The notes under the pieces are model-generated. The model was not told where the DNA came from. It worked only from the letters and a program-made list of their open reading frames with translations, and did not search any database. DNA of 5,390 nt, from contig CAILUB010000322.1 in the NCBI GenBank assembly GCA_903837305.1, forward strand, positions 1-5,390. The letters are read 5' to 3'. Source of the DNA: an uncultured Cytophagaceae bacterium (GTDB lineage: Bacteria > Bacteroidota > Bacteroidia > Cytophagales > Spirosomataceae). Below are positions 1-5,390 of this stretch, piece by piece; the first letter of the stretch is position 1, and the number at the start of each line of letters is the position of its first letter. The translations under genes and the position numbers were made by a program.

Positions 1-587
1 CCGTGTGTTACGCGTAAAGAGGCATCTAAAGCGCTCATTGCTGGAATGTCACTGCTATAAAATTTAGTCACATCGATTACCACATTAGCTGAATCTTTGC
101 TGTAGGTTTCAATGTCAAACATGTATAATGTAGGCTCATAATTGTTTGCCTTTACTGACAAGCTGATAGGCAATGAATCTGCTGCAACCGACGCGTAGGA
201 TTTGATTTTGATCATGATTTTTTCTTGGAATTTCTCCCACACAATCAATTGCTCCCGAGAGGACGTTCCCGCATTGACATAGCCTCCGCCGATACCACTT
301 GGAAGTTTGGCGATTTGGCTGACTAATAACATGTCTTTCCCCAAATGTTTCTTCGGGATTTCGAAATAAAACTTATCGCCTACCTGGTGGGTGTTGAATA
401 AGCCTTTCTTAGATTTGGCTTCTTTTGTGATGACTTGATCGTAGGATTTAGTCTTCGATGCAGGCTTTTTAGCAGATGAGGAATCGGCAGGTTTAGGCTG
501 TATAGCGGCTGGAGCTTTGCCCGATTGAGCATGGCTTAAAAAAGTAGCTGCCATTAGAGCGCAGCTAAGGAGAATTGCTTTTTTCAT
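1..587 (-). CDS. Secreted zinc-dependent metalloprotease, DUF5118/DUF5117 family, N-terminal part (gene runs off the left edge)
   Basis: The minus-strand frame is open from the ATG at 587 to position 1, giving 195 codons with no stop. Residues 1-20 form a Sec signal peptide (two lysines, a hydrophobic stretch, then SHA before Gln21). A low-complexity linker rich in Ser, Pro, Ala and Lys follows (about 22-48). Residues about 50-95 match the DUF5118 pattern I know from this family: KGLFNTHQVGDKFYFEIP, then LGKDMLLVSQIAK. From about 110 the DUF5117 region begins (REQLIVWEK, SLPISLSVKANNYEPTLYMFDIE, VVIDVTKFYSSDIPA). Full-length members are roughly 800 residues and carry a C-terminal metalloprotease domain with an HExxH-type zinc site; that part is outside the window, so catalysis cannot be verified here. 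The protein should act in the periplasm or outside the cell. It is separated from the upstream lipoprotein gene by a terminator, so it probably has its own promoter. The family call rests on recalled sequence similarity and is fairly firm. Confidence 0.85.
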   Translation of the reverse strand, partial: MKKAILLSCALMAATFLSHAQSGKAPAAIQPKPADSSSAKKPASKTKSYDQVITKEAKSKKGLFNTHQVGDKFYFEIPKKHLGKDMLLVSQIAKLPSGIGGGYVNAGTSSREQLIVWEKFQEKIMIKIKSYASVAADSLPISLSVKANNYEPTLYMFDIETYSKDSANVVIDVTKFYSSDIPAMSALDASLRVTH

Positions 588-608
588 TCGTCTTATTTCT
601 ATTTAGCC

Positions 609-616
609 CAAATTAA
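609..616 (-). promoter_or_regulatory. Candidate -7 box for the metalloprotease gene
   Basis: On the minus strand this reads TTAATTTG, one mismatch from the Bacteroidota -7 consensus TAnnTTTG. It ends 21 bases before the ATG, a spacing similar to the other -7 boxes in this window. A weak -33-like TTCG lies 20 bases upstream. It falls in the gap after the terminator of the preceding gene, where a new promoter would be expected. Such AT-rich matches can arise by chance. Confidence 0.35.
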
Positions 617-659
617 TGAAATAATTATTTAATCTACGAACGCCTTGTAGGCTAGCCAT

Positions 660-685
660 AAAAAAAGCCCTCCATTGAGGGCTTT
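660..685 (-). terminator. Rho-independent terminator of the lipoprotein gene
   Basis: A perfect 9-bp stem, AAAGCCCTC (664-672) with GAGGGCTTT (677-685), closes a four-base loop. Read on the minus strand, the stem runs into seven T residues (666-660). It lies 22 bases after the lipoprotein stop codon. On the plus strand the downstream side is a weak TTTAATT, and no plus-strand gene precedes it, so it acts on minus-strand transcription and insulates the metalloprotease gene. Confidence 0.92.
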
Positions 686-707
686 AATTCAACGCTTTCA
701 AGAAGCT

Positions 708-1262
708 TTATTTCACTTCGACATCAAATGAAAGATCAATATCGGTACTTCCTCCCGCTTCTTGTCCTGTCTTCACTTTAACTCCATTTAAAACAGGCTG
801 ATGTTTCAATAACACATTGAATTTACCCGTACCAGCAGAGGAGGAGGCTACTACTTTCGTAGTTAGGCCAATAGGCAACCCATTCTTATCTACATCTTGA
901 ATTGTCGTCTTTAATAAAGTCGCTGGTGTGGTTTTGAATACAAATAAATGCACATCTGACTCTTCATCTATTTCCTCTGTAATATCCGCTACTGGAGATT
1001 TGGTATCATCAAAAACTTCGATCCCCATCGTGTAAGTTGCGCCATTGCTTAATACAATTTTATCAAACTTTTCAGGAGCTGTCTTCGGGTCGCCATCTTT
1101 ATCCTGAAAAGTATATTTGGTAGATGCATTGGTAGCGTTATCCGTAAAGGTTAATTCTACACGTGTGATTAATTCGTTGTCATCTGTAGGCACAATTTCC
1201 TCGTCTTCTTTACATGAGGTGAATAACATAGCCGCTGCTAAAATGGGTAGGTATTTTTTCAT
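708..1262 (-). CDS. Surface-type lipoprotein of unknown function (184 aa)
   Basis: Residues 1-16 are a lipoprotein signal peptide (MKKYLPILAAAMLFTS) with the acylation site at Cys17. The residues after the cysteine, KEDEE, are strongly acidic, as in the lipoprotein export signal that sends Bacteroidota lipoproteins to the cell surface. The mature part is beta-rich with conserved-looking blocks: ELITRVELTF (30-39), the acidic segment DITEEIDEESDVHLFVF (93-109), DVDKNGLPIGL (123-133), GTGKFNVLLKHQP (144-156) and TDIDLSFDVEV near the end. This resembles a recurring Bacteroidota lipoprotein family, sometimes labelled 'type 1 periplasmic binding fold superfamily' and, as I recall, often found near TonB-dependent receptors; none is visible here. 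A 16-codon upstream extension to an ATG at 1310 is in frame, but I chose 1262 because it begins the signal peptide exactly and the extension would cross the likely promoter. It appears to be a single-gene unit ending in a strong terminator. The ligand is unknown. Confidence 0.88.
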   Translation of the reverse strand: MKKYLPILAAAMLFTSCKEDEEIVPTDDNELITRVELTFTDNATNASTKYTFQDKDGDPKTAPEKFDKIVLSNGATYTMGIEVFDDTKSPVADITEEIDEESDVHLFVFKTTPATLLKTTIQDVDKNGLPIGLTTKVVASSSAGTGKFNVLLKHQPVLNGVKVKTGQEAGGSTDIDLSFDVEVK

Positions 1263-1286
1263 TTTTGTCGTTTTATTTTGATTGTA

Positions 1287-1294
1287 CAAAGTTC
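1287..1294 (-). promoter_or_regulatory. Weak candidate -7 box for the lipoprotein gene
   Basis: The minus strand reads GAACTTTG, one mismatch from TAnnTTTG, 24 bases before the ATG at 1262. No convincing TTG -33 element is visible at the usual distance. Its position in the 128-bp divergent gap and its spacing to the start support it; the sequence alone is weak. Confidence 0.3.
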
Positions 1295-1321
1295 CACACA
1301 GAAGCGCCATTCAGGTTGCCA

Positions 1322-1352
1322 TTTCGTCGATTGAATCCAAAGCTTTCGTCGA
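1322..1352 (+). repeat. 9-bp direct repeat in the permease promoter region, possible operator
   Basis: TTTCGTCGA occurs at 1322-1330 and again, identically, at 1344-1352. The two copies are 22 bp apart start to start, close to two turns of the helix, so a bound protein would meet both on the same face. With the -7 box at 1364-1371, the downstream copy covers about -34 to -26, where RNA polymerase contacts the -33 element, and the upstream copy lies near -56. This fits a binding site for a dimeric regulator of the permease. The lipoprotein gene diverging from the same gap could also be affected. The regulator is not in the window. Confidence 0.4.
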
Positions 1353-1363
1353 CAAAATTATCC

Positions 1364-1371
1364 TATATTTG
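1364..1371 (+). promoter_or_regulatory. Promoter -7 box (TATATTTG) of the permease gene
   Basis: A perfect match to the Bacteroidota primary-sigma -7 consensus TAnnTTTG, ending 19 bases before the permease ATG at 1391. Transcription would start near 1377-1379, leaving a leader of only about 12-14 bases. The -33 region is poor (TTTC at 1344-1347, spacer 16), which may mean the promoter depends on an activator bound at the overlapping direct repeat. Confidence 0.6.
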
Positions 1372-1390
1372 TAAAAATCGATTCCTCAAT

Positions 1391-2677
1391 ATGAGTATTT
1401 GGCTTCTGATCGGCATGGCTATATTGGTATTAGTGACCCTGATTTCGGTCCTGAAACTTCAGCCATTTATCTCCTTCTTAGTCGTTTCTTTAGGCCTTGG
1501 AATGGCAGGCTCGCTTTCCACTGAACAGACTATCGCTGCCATTCAAAAGGGAATAGGCGGCACCTTAGGGTCCATTATCCCCATCATCATTTTAGGGGCG
1601 ATGTTAGGTAAGATGGTCGCGAAAAGCAGGGCAACCTTTGTTTTATCTGAGTATTTTGTTCGTTTATTTGGGCCCAAAAACCTACCTGTTGCCTTCATGG
1701 TAATCGGATTTATTGTAGGCCTTCCACTTTTCTTTTCTGTTGCATTTCTTTTGCTTGCACCGCTCGTGTTGTCGACCGCAGAACGCTATCAATTACCTCC
1801 CGTTTACTTAGGAATTCCCATGCTGGCTTCCCTTTCCATTACGCAAGGTTTTCTGCCTCCGCATCCCGCGCCCTATTATTTAGTGACGCATTTGCCTGGA
1901 GCTGAAATGGGGGCGACTCTTGGTTATGGTATTCTGATTTCGATTCCGGCTATGTTAGCATCTGGCTGGTTGTTTGGGAAAACGTTAAAAAACATTCCAG
2001 CTACCCCCATGTCATTTGTGGAGGCAGATGAAGTAGGCCAAAACCCAAGTGTAGCACAGAGTCTATTTATTTTATTACTCCCTGTGGTGCTGATTGCAAT
2101 TAAATCATTCGTTCAATTACCTGTCATTGAATTACTGGGCGAACCTATGGTTGCCCTTTTGGTATCCGTATTCGCCGCGGTGTATGTACTCGGAATCAGG
2201 CGTGGAATTACCTGGGTGAAAATTAGTGCATGGCTGGTGGAATCCATCAAAGAAGTGTCTCCGCTGATGCTAACCTTCGGTGGGGCGGGCGCATTTAAAG
2301 AAGTACTTCAAGAAATGCACGTGGGGGATGCCTTACATTCGCTTACACAAGATTCAGCCTTGAATCCCTTGATCATTGCCTGGGGAATTGCCGCCGTTTT
2401 ACGGATTGTGACTGGTTCATCCACCGTTTCTGGAATCACCACAGCCGGATTGATTTTGCCCTTATTAGCGTCCTCGGGTACAAATCCAAACCTGTTGGCC
2501 CTAAGTATAGGCGCAGGTTCGATGGTTTTGTCACACGTAAATGATGCCGGTTTTTGGCTTTATAAAGAGTACTTCGGCGTATCCATCAAAAACAGCTTGC
2601 GCTCCTGGACCATCATGGAAACCATACTCGCGGTCATGGGATTAATAGGTGTAATGGGACTCGAATTAGTTCTTTAA
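1391..2677 (+). CDS. GntP-family permease (gluconate / sugar-acid : H+ symporter)
   Basis: This 428-residue inner-membrane protein has about 12 or more hydrophobic segments over its whole length, matching the size of GntP-family transporters (about 440). It follows E. coli GntT closely in pattern: KGIGGTLG (53-60), ILGAMLGKM (67-75), the hallmark QGFLPPHPAP (152-161), EVSPLMLTFGGAGAFKEVL (288-306), AAVLRIVTGSSTVSGITTAG (334-353) and SHVNDAGFWLYKEYFG (381-396). The family imports D-gluconate and related aldonates with protons; the exact substrate cannot be read from sequence, so I give no symbol. The frame is open back to 1265, but the ATG at 1391 is preferred: it begins directly with the first membrane segment, matches the family N-terminus, and lies just after a perfect -7 box, whereas the 42-codon extension is not hydrophobic and lies upstream of that box. 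The gene converges on the oxidoreductase gene and overlaps it by 12 bp at the stop codons. Confidence 0.93.
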   Translation: MSIWLLIGMAILVLVTLISVLKLQPFISFLVVSLGLGMAGSLSTEQTIAAIQKGIGGTLGSIIPIIILGAMLGKMVAKSRATFVLSEYFVRLFGPKNLPVAFMVIGFIVGLPLFFSVAFLLLAPLVLSTAERYQLPPVYLGIPMLASLSITQGFLPPHPAPYYLVTHLPGAEMGATLGYGILISIPAMLASGWLFGKTLKNIPATPMSFVEADEVGQNPSVAQSLFILLLPVVLIAIKSFVQLPVIELLGEPMVALLVSVFAAVYVLGIRRGITWVKISAWLVESIKEVSPLMLTFGGAGAFKEVLQEMHVGDALHSLTQDSALNPLIIAWGIAAVLRIVTGSSTVSGITTAGLILPLLASSGTNPNLLALSIGAGSMVLSHVNDAGFWLYKEYFGVSIKNSLRSWTIMETILAVMGLIGVMGLELVL

Positions 2678-3751
2678 TTGAACCGCCTTACCTGTTTTCG
2701 CGGACTCCCTCGCGGCTGATAAAATCTCTACCACTACTTGATTAATTTCGAAGGAGGATAAATCTTTTTTGGGTTTAATTCGACCTTGAACAACCGCCGC
2801 TAAATAAGGGAACACATCAGAAACTTCGTGAGGTAATGGGTTTAAAGAAATCATTCCTTCCTCCCCAAATCGATCTCCTTTCACATAGCGCATCTTATTA
2901 GTTTTGTCGGCTACAAGAATTCCTTTAGTCCCATATAATTCGGTATCCTTTCGGTCAAAAGGCCAATTCCAAGACGCTTGAATGATCGCTTGGCAATCCG
3001 GATATGTCAAAATAATGCTCGCTTCATCATCCACATTCGGATACACATCGGGTTTCAATTGCTGCGTCACTGCCGTCACGGAAAGCGGTCTCTTGCCATC
3101 CATTAGCCAGGTCATGATGTTTGCGCCATAACAGCCAAAATCAATAATCGCCCCACCCCCATTCATGACAGGATCTGTCAACCAATGTAGAAATTCAGGA
3201 GCACATCCAATTTCTTTAGGTCCGCGATGACCATCCATGATCACCACTTTGCGAATGGTCCCAAGTGTTTTCTCCTCCTTCGCCATCTGCCACATTTTCG
3301 CATGAGACGAGTACCAAGTCGTTTCGAAATTAGTCAGTAAATGTATGGGGTGTTTGGCTACGAGCGCTTTCATCTGATTTAAATGATCCATGTTCACGGC
3401 CAAAGGCTTTTCTACAATCACATGTATTCCTTTAGGCGCGCACGTTTTTACGACTTCCAGGTGTTCAAAAATACTATTGAATGCGGCAACGGCCTCAGGC
3501 TTCGTTTTAGCTATTAAGGCTTCTAAGGAAGGGAACCAAAGAGAATCTGGCAGATTTTGCTCCTTTAAAAGTGACATGGCTAATGCCTTATTGGGTTCTG
3601 CAAAACCAACAATTATCACATCTTGCTGAGGGTTTTTAATGGCTGAATATACTTGTCCCACATGTCCATGGGTCATGCCGGCAACACCGACACGAAGTGG
3701 TTTAGCTTGAAACATAAAGGGTATCAAAATTAATAGGAATAGCTTTTTCAT
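2666..3751 (-). CDS. Gfo/Idh/MocA-family NAD(P)-dependent oxidoreductase with N-terminal signal sequence
   Basis: 361 residues, the usual length for the family. Residues 1-16 (MKKLFLLILIPFMFQA) look like a Sec signal peptide, although Phe at -3 is unusual for signal peptidase; there is no twin-arginine motif. The Rossmann domain starts immediately after: PLRVGVAGMTHGHVG (18-32), an acidic residue at the end of the second strand (GFAEPNK, Glu52), and EKPLAVN (114-120) with the family's conserved Lys115. The C-terminal substrate domain has GGGAIIDFGCYGANIMTWL (198-216); the D-x-G-C-Y form resembles glucose-fructose oxidoreductase-like members rather than the commoner D-x-G-x-H. Later blocks include YPNVDDEASIILTYP and QASWNWPFDRKDTELYGTKG (258-277). 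The family oxidises or reduces sugars and their derivatives; the substrate is unknown. The facing permease gene suggests a sugar-acid link (inference). No strong promoter was found; the best -7-like box upstream is TAAATTTT at 3779-3786 on the minus strand. Confidence 0.9.
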   Translation of the reverse strand: MKKLFLLILIPFMFQAKPLRVGVAGMTHGHVGQVYSAIKNPQQDVIIVGFAEPNKALAMSLLKEQNLPDSLWFPSLEALIAKTKPEAVAAFNSIFEHLEVVKTCAPKGIHVIVEKPLAVNMDHLNQMKALVAKHPIHLLTNFETTWYSSHAKMWQMAKEEKTLGTIRKVVIMDGHRGPKEIGCAPEFLHWLTDPVMNGGGAIIDFGCYGANIMTWLMDGKRPLSVTAVTQQLKPDVYPNVDDEASIILTYPDCQAIIQASWNWPFDRKDTELYGTKGILVADKTNKMRYVKGDRFGEEGMISLNPLPHEVSDVFPYLAAVVQGRIKPKKDLSSFEINQVVVEILSAARESAKTGKAVQLKN

Positions 3752-3808
3752 GATTGTAGTATTTTAGCCTGAAATTATAAAATTTAACTTATATATTATG
3801 CAAAATCG

Positions 3809-3816
3809 TATATTTG
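3809..3816 (+). promoter_or_regulatory. Promoter -7 box (TATATTTG) of the DUF1501 gene
   Basis: A second perfect TAnnTTTG match, identical to the permease box, in the 104-bp AT-rich divergent gap. It ends 39 bases before the ATG at 3856, and transcription would start near 3822-3824. The box contains the in-frame TTG at 3814, so that TTG cannot be the start codon if this promoter is used. The -33 region is weak (TTTA at 3783-3786 or CTTA at 3788-3791). Confidence 0.55.
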
Positions 3817-3821
3817 AAATT

Positions 3822-3851
3822 GCGGCTTATCCGCTTGTATCCTGATTCAGG
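3822..3851 (+). other. Two short inverted repeats in the leader of the DUF1501 gene
   Basis: GCGG (3822-3825) pairs with CCGC (3831-3834) around CTTAT, and CCTG (3841-3844) pairs with CAGG (3848-3851) around ATT. The first sits at the predicted 5' end of the transcript. The second ends four bases before the ATG and includes the only SD-like bases (AGG at 3849-3851), so folding could limit ribosome access. Each stem is only 4 bp and could be accidental. Confidence 0.25.
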
Positions 3852-3855
3852 CAGA

Positions 3856-5316
3856 ATGGACAAATTAGTAAAAGAAGCGATCGAAAAAGAAGCCAATTTG
3901 GCTACCAGACGACATTTTTTACAGTCGTTGGGTACGGGGATAGGCTCTCTTGCCTTCGGTTCTGCTTTGTGGAATTGTCAATCTCCTGCTACATCACAAC
4001 AAACGTCCATTAGAATCCCGCCCCATTTCGGAAAAGCGAAGTCGGTCATCTTTTTACACATGGCTGGGGCGCCATCGCAACTAGAGTTGTTTGACTACAA
4101 GCCTCTGTTAGCCAAATTTGATGGAAAAGAATGCCCCAAAGAGTTACTGGAAGGGAAAAAATTCGCCTTCATTCGCGGGGTTCCTAATTTATTAGGCCCT
4201 AAAGCTAATTTCCTTCAACGAGGAAGTGCGGGCCATTGGATTTCAGACCACATGCCACATCTAGCCACCCAAGCAGATAAAATTACCTTCTTGAAGGGCA
4301 TGTATACGGATCAATTTAATCACGCACCTGCCCAATTACTCATGCATACGGGATCGGCGCGCTTGGGCCGGCCTTCTATTGGGTCATGGGTGTCTTATGG
4401 ACTAGGATCTGAGAATGAAAACCTACCTTCTTTCATGGTACTTGCTTCTGGAGGAAAGAATCCAGACGCCGGAAAATCTGCCTGGGGAAGTGGATTTCTC
4501 CCCTCTGTTTACCAAGGAGTGCAATGTCGCTCTGCCGGAGAACCTGTCCTATTCATTAAAAATCCAGACGGCTTGACATCCGATATACGTAAGGCCAGTA
4601 TCGATGCCATTAATGCGGTGAATCAGGAAACCTATCAGGAATTTGGGGACCCGGAAACCGTTGCAAGAATTGCACAATATGAGATGGCCTACAAGATGCA
4701 AAGCTCCGTTCCAGATGTGATGGACATCAGCAAAGAACCAGACTATATCCACCAATTATATGGGACAAATCCAGGGAAAGAATCCTTTGCAAATAACTGT
4801 TTGCTGGCTAGAAAAATGGTGGAAAAAGGGGTTCGCTTCGTGCAGTTATTTGACTGGGGCTGGGATATGCATGGAACAGGAAAAAATGAATCGGTGGATT
4901 ATGGTTTGCATCAAAAATGCTTAGAAACAGATAGAGCGGTTTCGGCCTTATTAATAGATTTAGAACAGCGTGGCCTGTTAGAAGAAACGTTAGTGGTGTG
5001 GGGTGGAGAGTTTGGCCGTACGCCCATGCAAGAAAATAGGGAGGGAAAAGCGCAAGGTTATTTTGGTCGCGATCACCATACGGAGGCGTTTACCATGTGG
5101 CTAGCAGGCGGTGGAATTAAACCGGGTATGTCGCTAGGCGAAACCGATGACTTAGGCTATGCGACGGTAAACGGGAAGACGTCTATTTATGACCTTCAGG
5201 CGACTATTTTGCACTGCTTAGGCATCAACCACGAAGAATTTACGTTCCCTTTCCAAGGACGAAATTTTCGCTTGACTGATGTTTTCGGGAAAGTAATTAA
5301 ACCGATTTTGGCCTAG
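3856..5316 (+). CDS. DUF1501 protein exported by the Tat pathway
   Basis: 486 residues, full length for DUF1501, a family in the alkaline phosphatase/sulfatase-like fold group with no settled function. The N-terminus has a twin-arginine signal: TRRHFLQSLG (17-26) followed by a hydrophobic, glycine-rich stretch to about residue 40. Cys41 after LWN is a poor but possible lipobox. Family blocks, in order: LHMAGAPSQLELFDYKP (67-83), FNHAPAQL (154-161), PSIGSWVSYGLG (173-184), QLFDWGWDMHG (330-340), LVVWGGEFGRTP (379-390) and GRDHHTEAFTMWLAGGGIKPG (404-424). The His and Asp residues in the last blocks are candidate metal ligands (inference). The frame is open to a TTG at 3814, but the ATG at 3856 is preferred because that TTG lies inside the -7 box and a short acidic/basic leader before the RR motif is normal for the family. 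DUF1501 genes commonly pair with genes for planctomycete-type cytochrome c (DUF1549/DUF1553) proteins. The next gene starts 3 bp downstream, indicating an operon. Confidence 0.9.
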   Translation: MDKLVKEAIEKEANLATRRHFLQSLGTGIGSLAFGSALWNCQSPATSQQTSIRIPPHFGKAKSVIFLHMAGAPSQLELFDYKPLLAKFDGKECPKELLEGKKFAFIRGVPNLLGPKANFLQRGSAGHWISDHMPHLATQADKITFLKGMYTDQFNHAPAQLLMHTGSARLGRPSIGSWVSYGLGSENENLPSFMVLASGGKNPDAGKSAWGSGFLPSVYQGVQCRSAGEPVLFIKNPDGLTSDIRKASIDAINAVNQETYQEFGDPETVARIAQYEMAYKMQSSVPDVMDISKEPDYIHQLYGTNPGKESFANNCLLARKMVEKGVRFVQLFDWGWDMHGTGKNESVDYGLHQKCLETDRAVSALLIDLEQRGLLEETLVVWGGEFGRTPMQENREGKAQGYFGRDHHTEAFTMWLAGGGIKPGMSLGETDDLGYATVNGKTSIYDLQATILHCLGINHEEFTFPFQGRNFRLTDVFGKVIKPILA

Positions 5317-5319
5317 GCA

Positions 5320-5390
5320 ATGAATAGAATAATCCTTTTTCTGGGCCTTTGCATTGCAGGAATTACTGCCTATTATTTCGGAAGTAAGCC
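5320..5390 (+). CDS. N-terminus of a membrane-anchored or secreted protein (gene runs off the right edge)
   Basis: An ATG at 5320, three bases after the DUF1501 stop, opens a frame of 23 codons to the window edge: MNRIILFLGLCIAGITAYYF, then GSK. One arginine followed by about 17 hydrophobic residues indicates a signal anchor or signal peptide. The tight spacing suggests cotranscription and probably coupled translation with the DUF1501 gene. The usual partners of DUF1501 genes are haem-c proteins of the planctomycete cytochrome type, so a cytochrome c-like product is possible, but no CxxCH motif is within view and I do not assign a function. Confidence 0.65.
   Translation, partial: MNRIILFLGLCIAGITAYYFGSK

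Noticed and set aside
1263..1310. N-terminal extension of the lipoprotein to an ATG at 1310
   Set aside because: It would bury the signal peptide behind 16 residues and cross the likely promoter; Met at 1262 gives a standard lipoprotein signal.
1265..1390. N-terminal extension of the permease to an ATG at 1265
   Set aside because: The 42 extra residues are not membrane-like or family-like and precede the -7 box at 1364-1371; ATG 1391 fits GntP homologues.
2699..2717. Repeated TCGCGG near the end of the oxidoreductase gene, considered as a terminator hairpin
   Set aside because: The copies are direct rather than inverted, lie within coding sequence and are not followed by a T tract.
3390..3629. 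79-codon plus-strand open frame
   Set aside because: It lies wholly antisense within the well-supported oxidoreductase gene and has no recognisable domain or promoter.
4549..4755. 68-codon minus-strand open frame
   Set aside because: It lies wholly antisense within the DUF1501 gene, and its translation shows no family features.
5311..5318. Perfect palindrome GCCTAGGC at the DUF1501 stop codon
   Set aside because: It is only 8 bp with no loop, so it cannot form a useful hairpin and is likely chance.

Overview
The window looks like the chromosome of a Bacteroidota bacterium, probably of the Cytophagia type. The evidence is the -7 boxes of the TAnnTTTG class ahead of genes, A-rich leaders without clear Shine-Dalgarno sequences, a lipoprotein whose acylated cysteine is followed by an acidic stretch (the surface-export signal of this phylum), and protein families typical of it (DUF5117/DUF5118 metalloprotease, DUF1501). 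The placement below phylum is a guess.

Layout. Positions 1-587 (minus strand) hold the N-terminal 195 codons of a secreted zinc metalloprotease of the DUF5118/DUF5117 family; its catalytic part lies beyond the left edge. A strong rho-independent terminator (660-685, minus) separates it from a 184-residue lipoprotein (708-1262, minus). Diverging from that is a GntP-family gluconate/sugar-acid permease (1391-2677, plus), with a perfect -7 box and a 9-bp direct repeat spaced 22 bp apart in its promoter region. The permease converges on a Gfo/Idh/MocA oxidoreductase with an N-terminal signal sequence (2666-3751, minus), and the two genes overlap tail to tail by 12 bp. A divergent, AT-rich intergenic region follows. 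It carries a second perfect -7 box and leads into a Tat-exported DUF1501 protein (3856-5316, plus). Three bases after that gene starts a membrane-anchored or secreted protein cut by the right edge (5320-5390).

How the genes may work together. Nearly every product is predicted to act in or beyond the inner membrane. The best functional pairing is the exported sugar oxidoreductase with the gluconate-type permease: a sugar could be oxidised in the periplasm and the acid imported. This is inferred from proximity and family, and the convergent arrangement means they are not one operon. The DUF1501 gene and the gene after it do look like an operon. I see no mobile element, CRISPR array, RNA gene or clear new system; the window is mostly ordinary core or accessory metabolism, with some interesting regulatory details.
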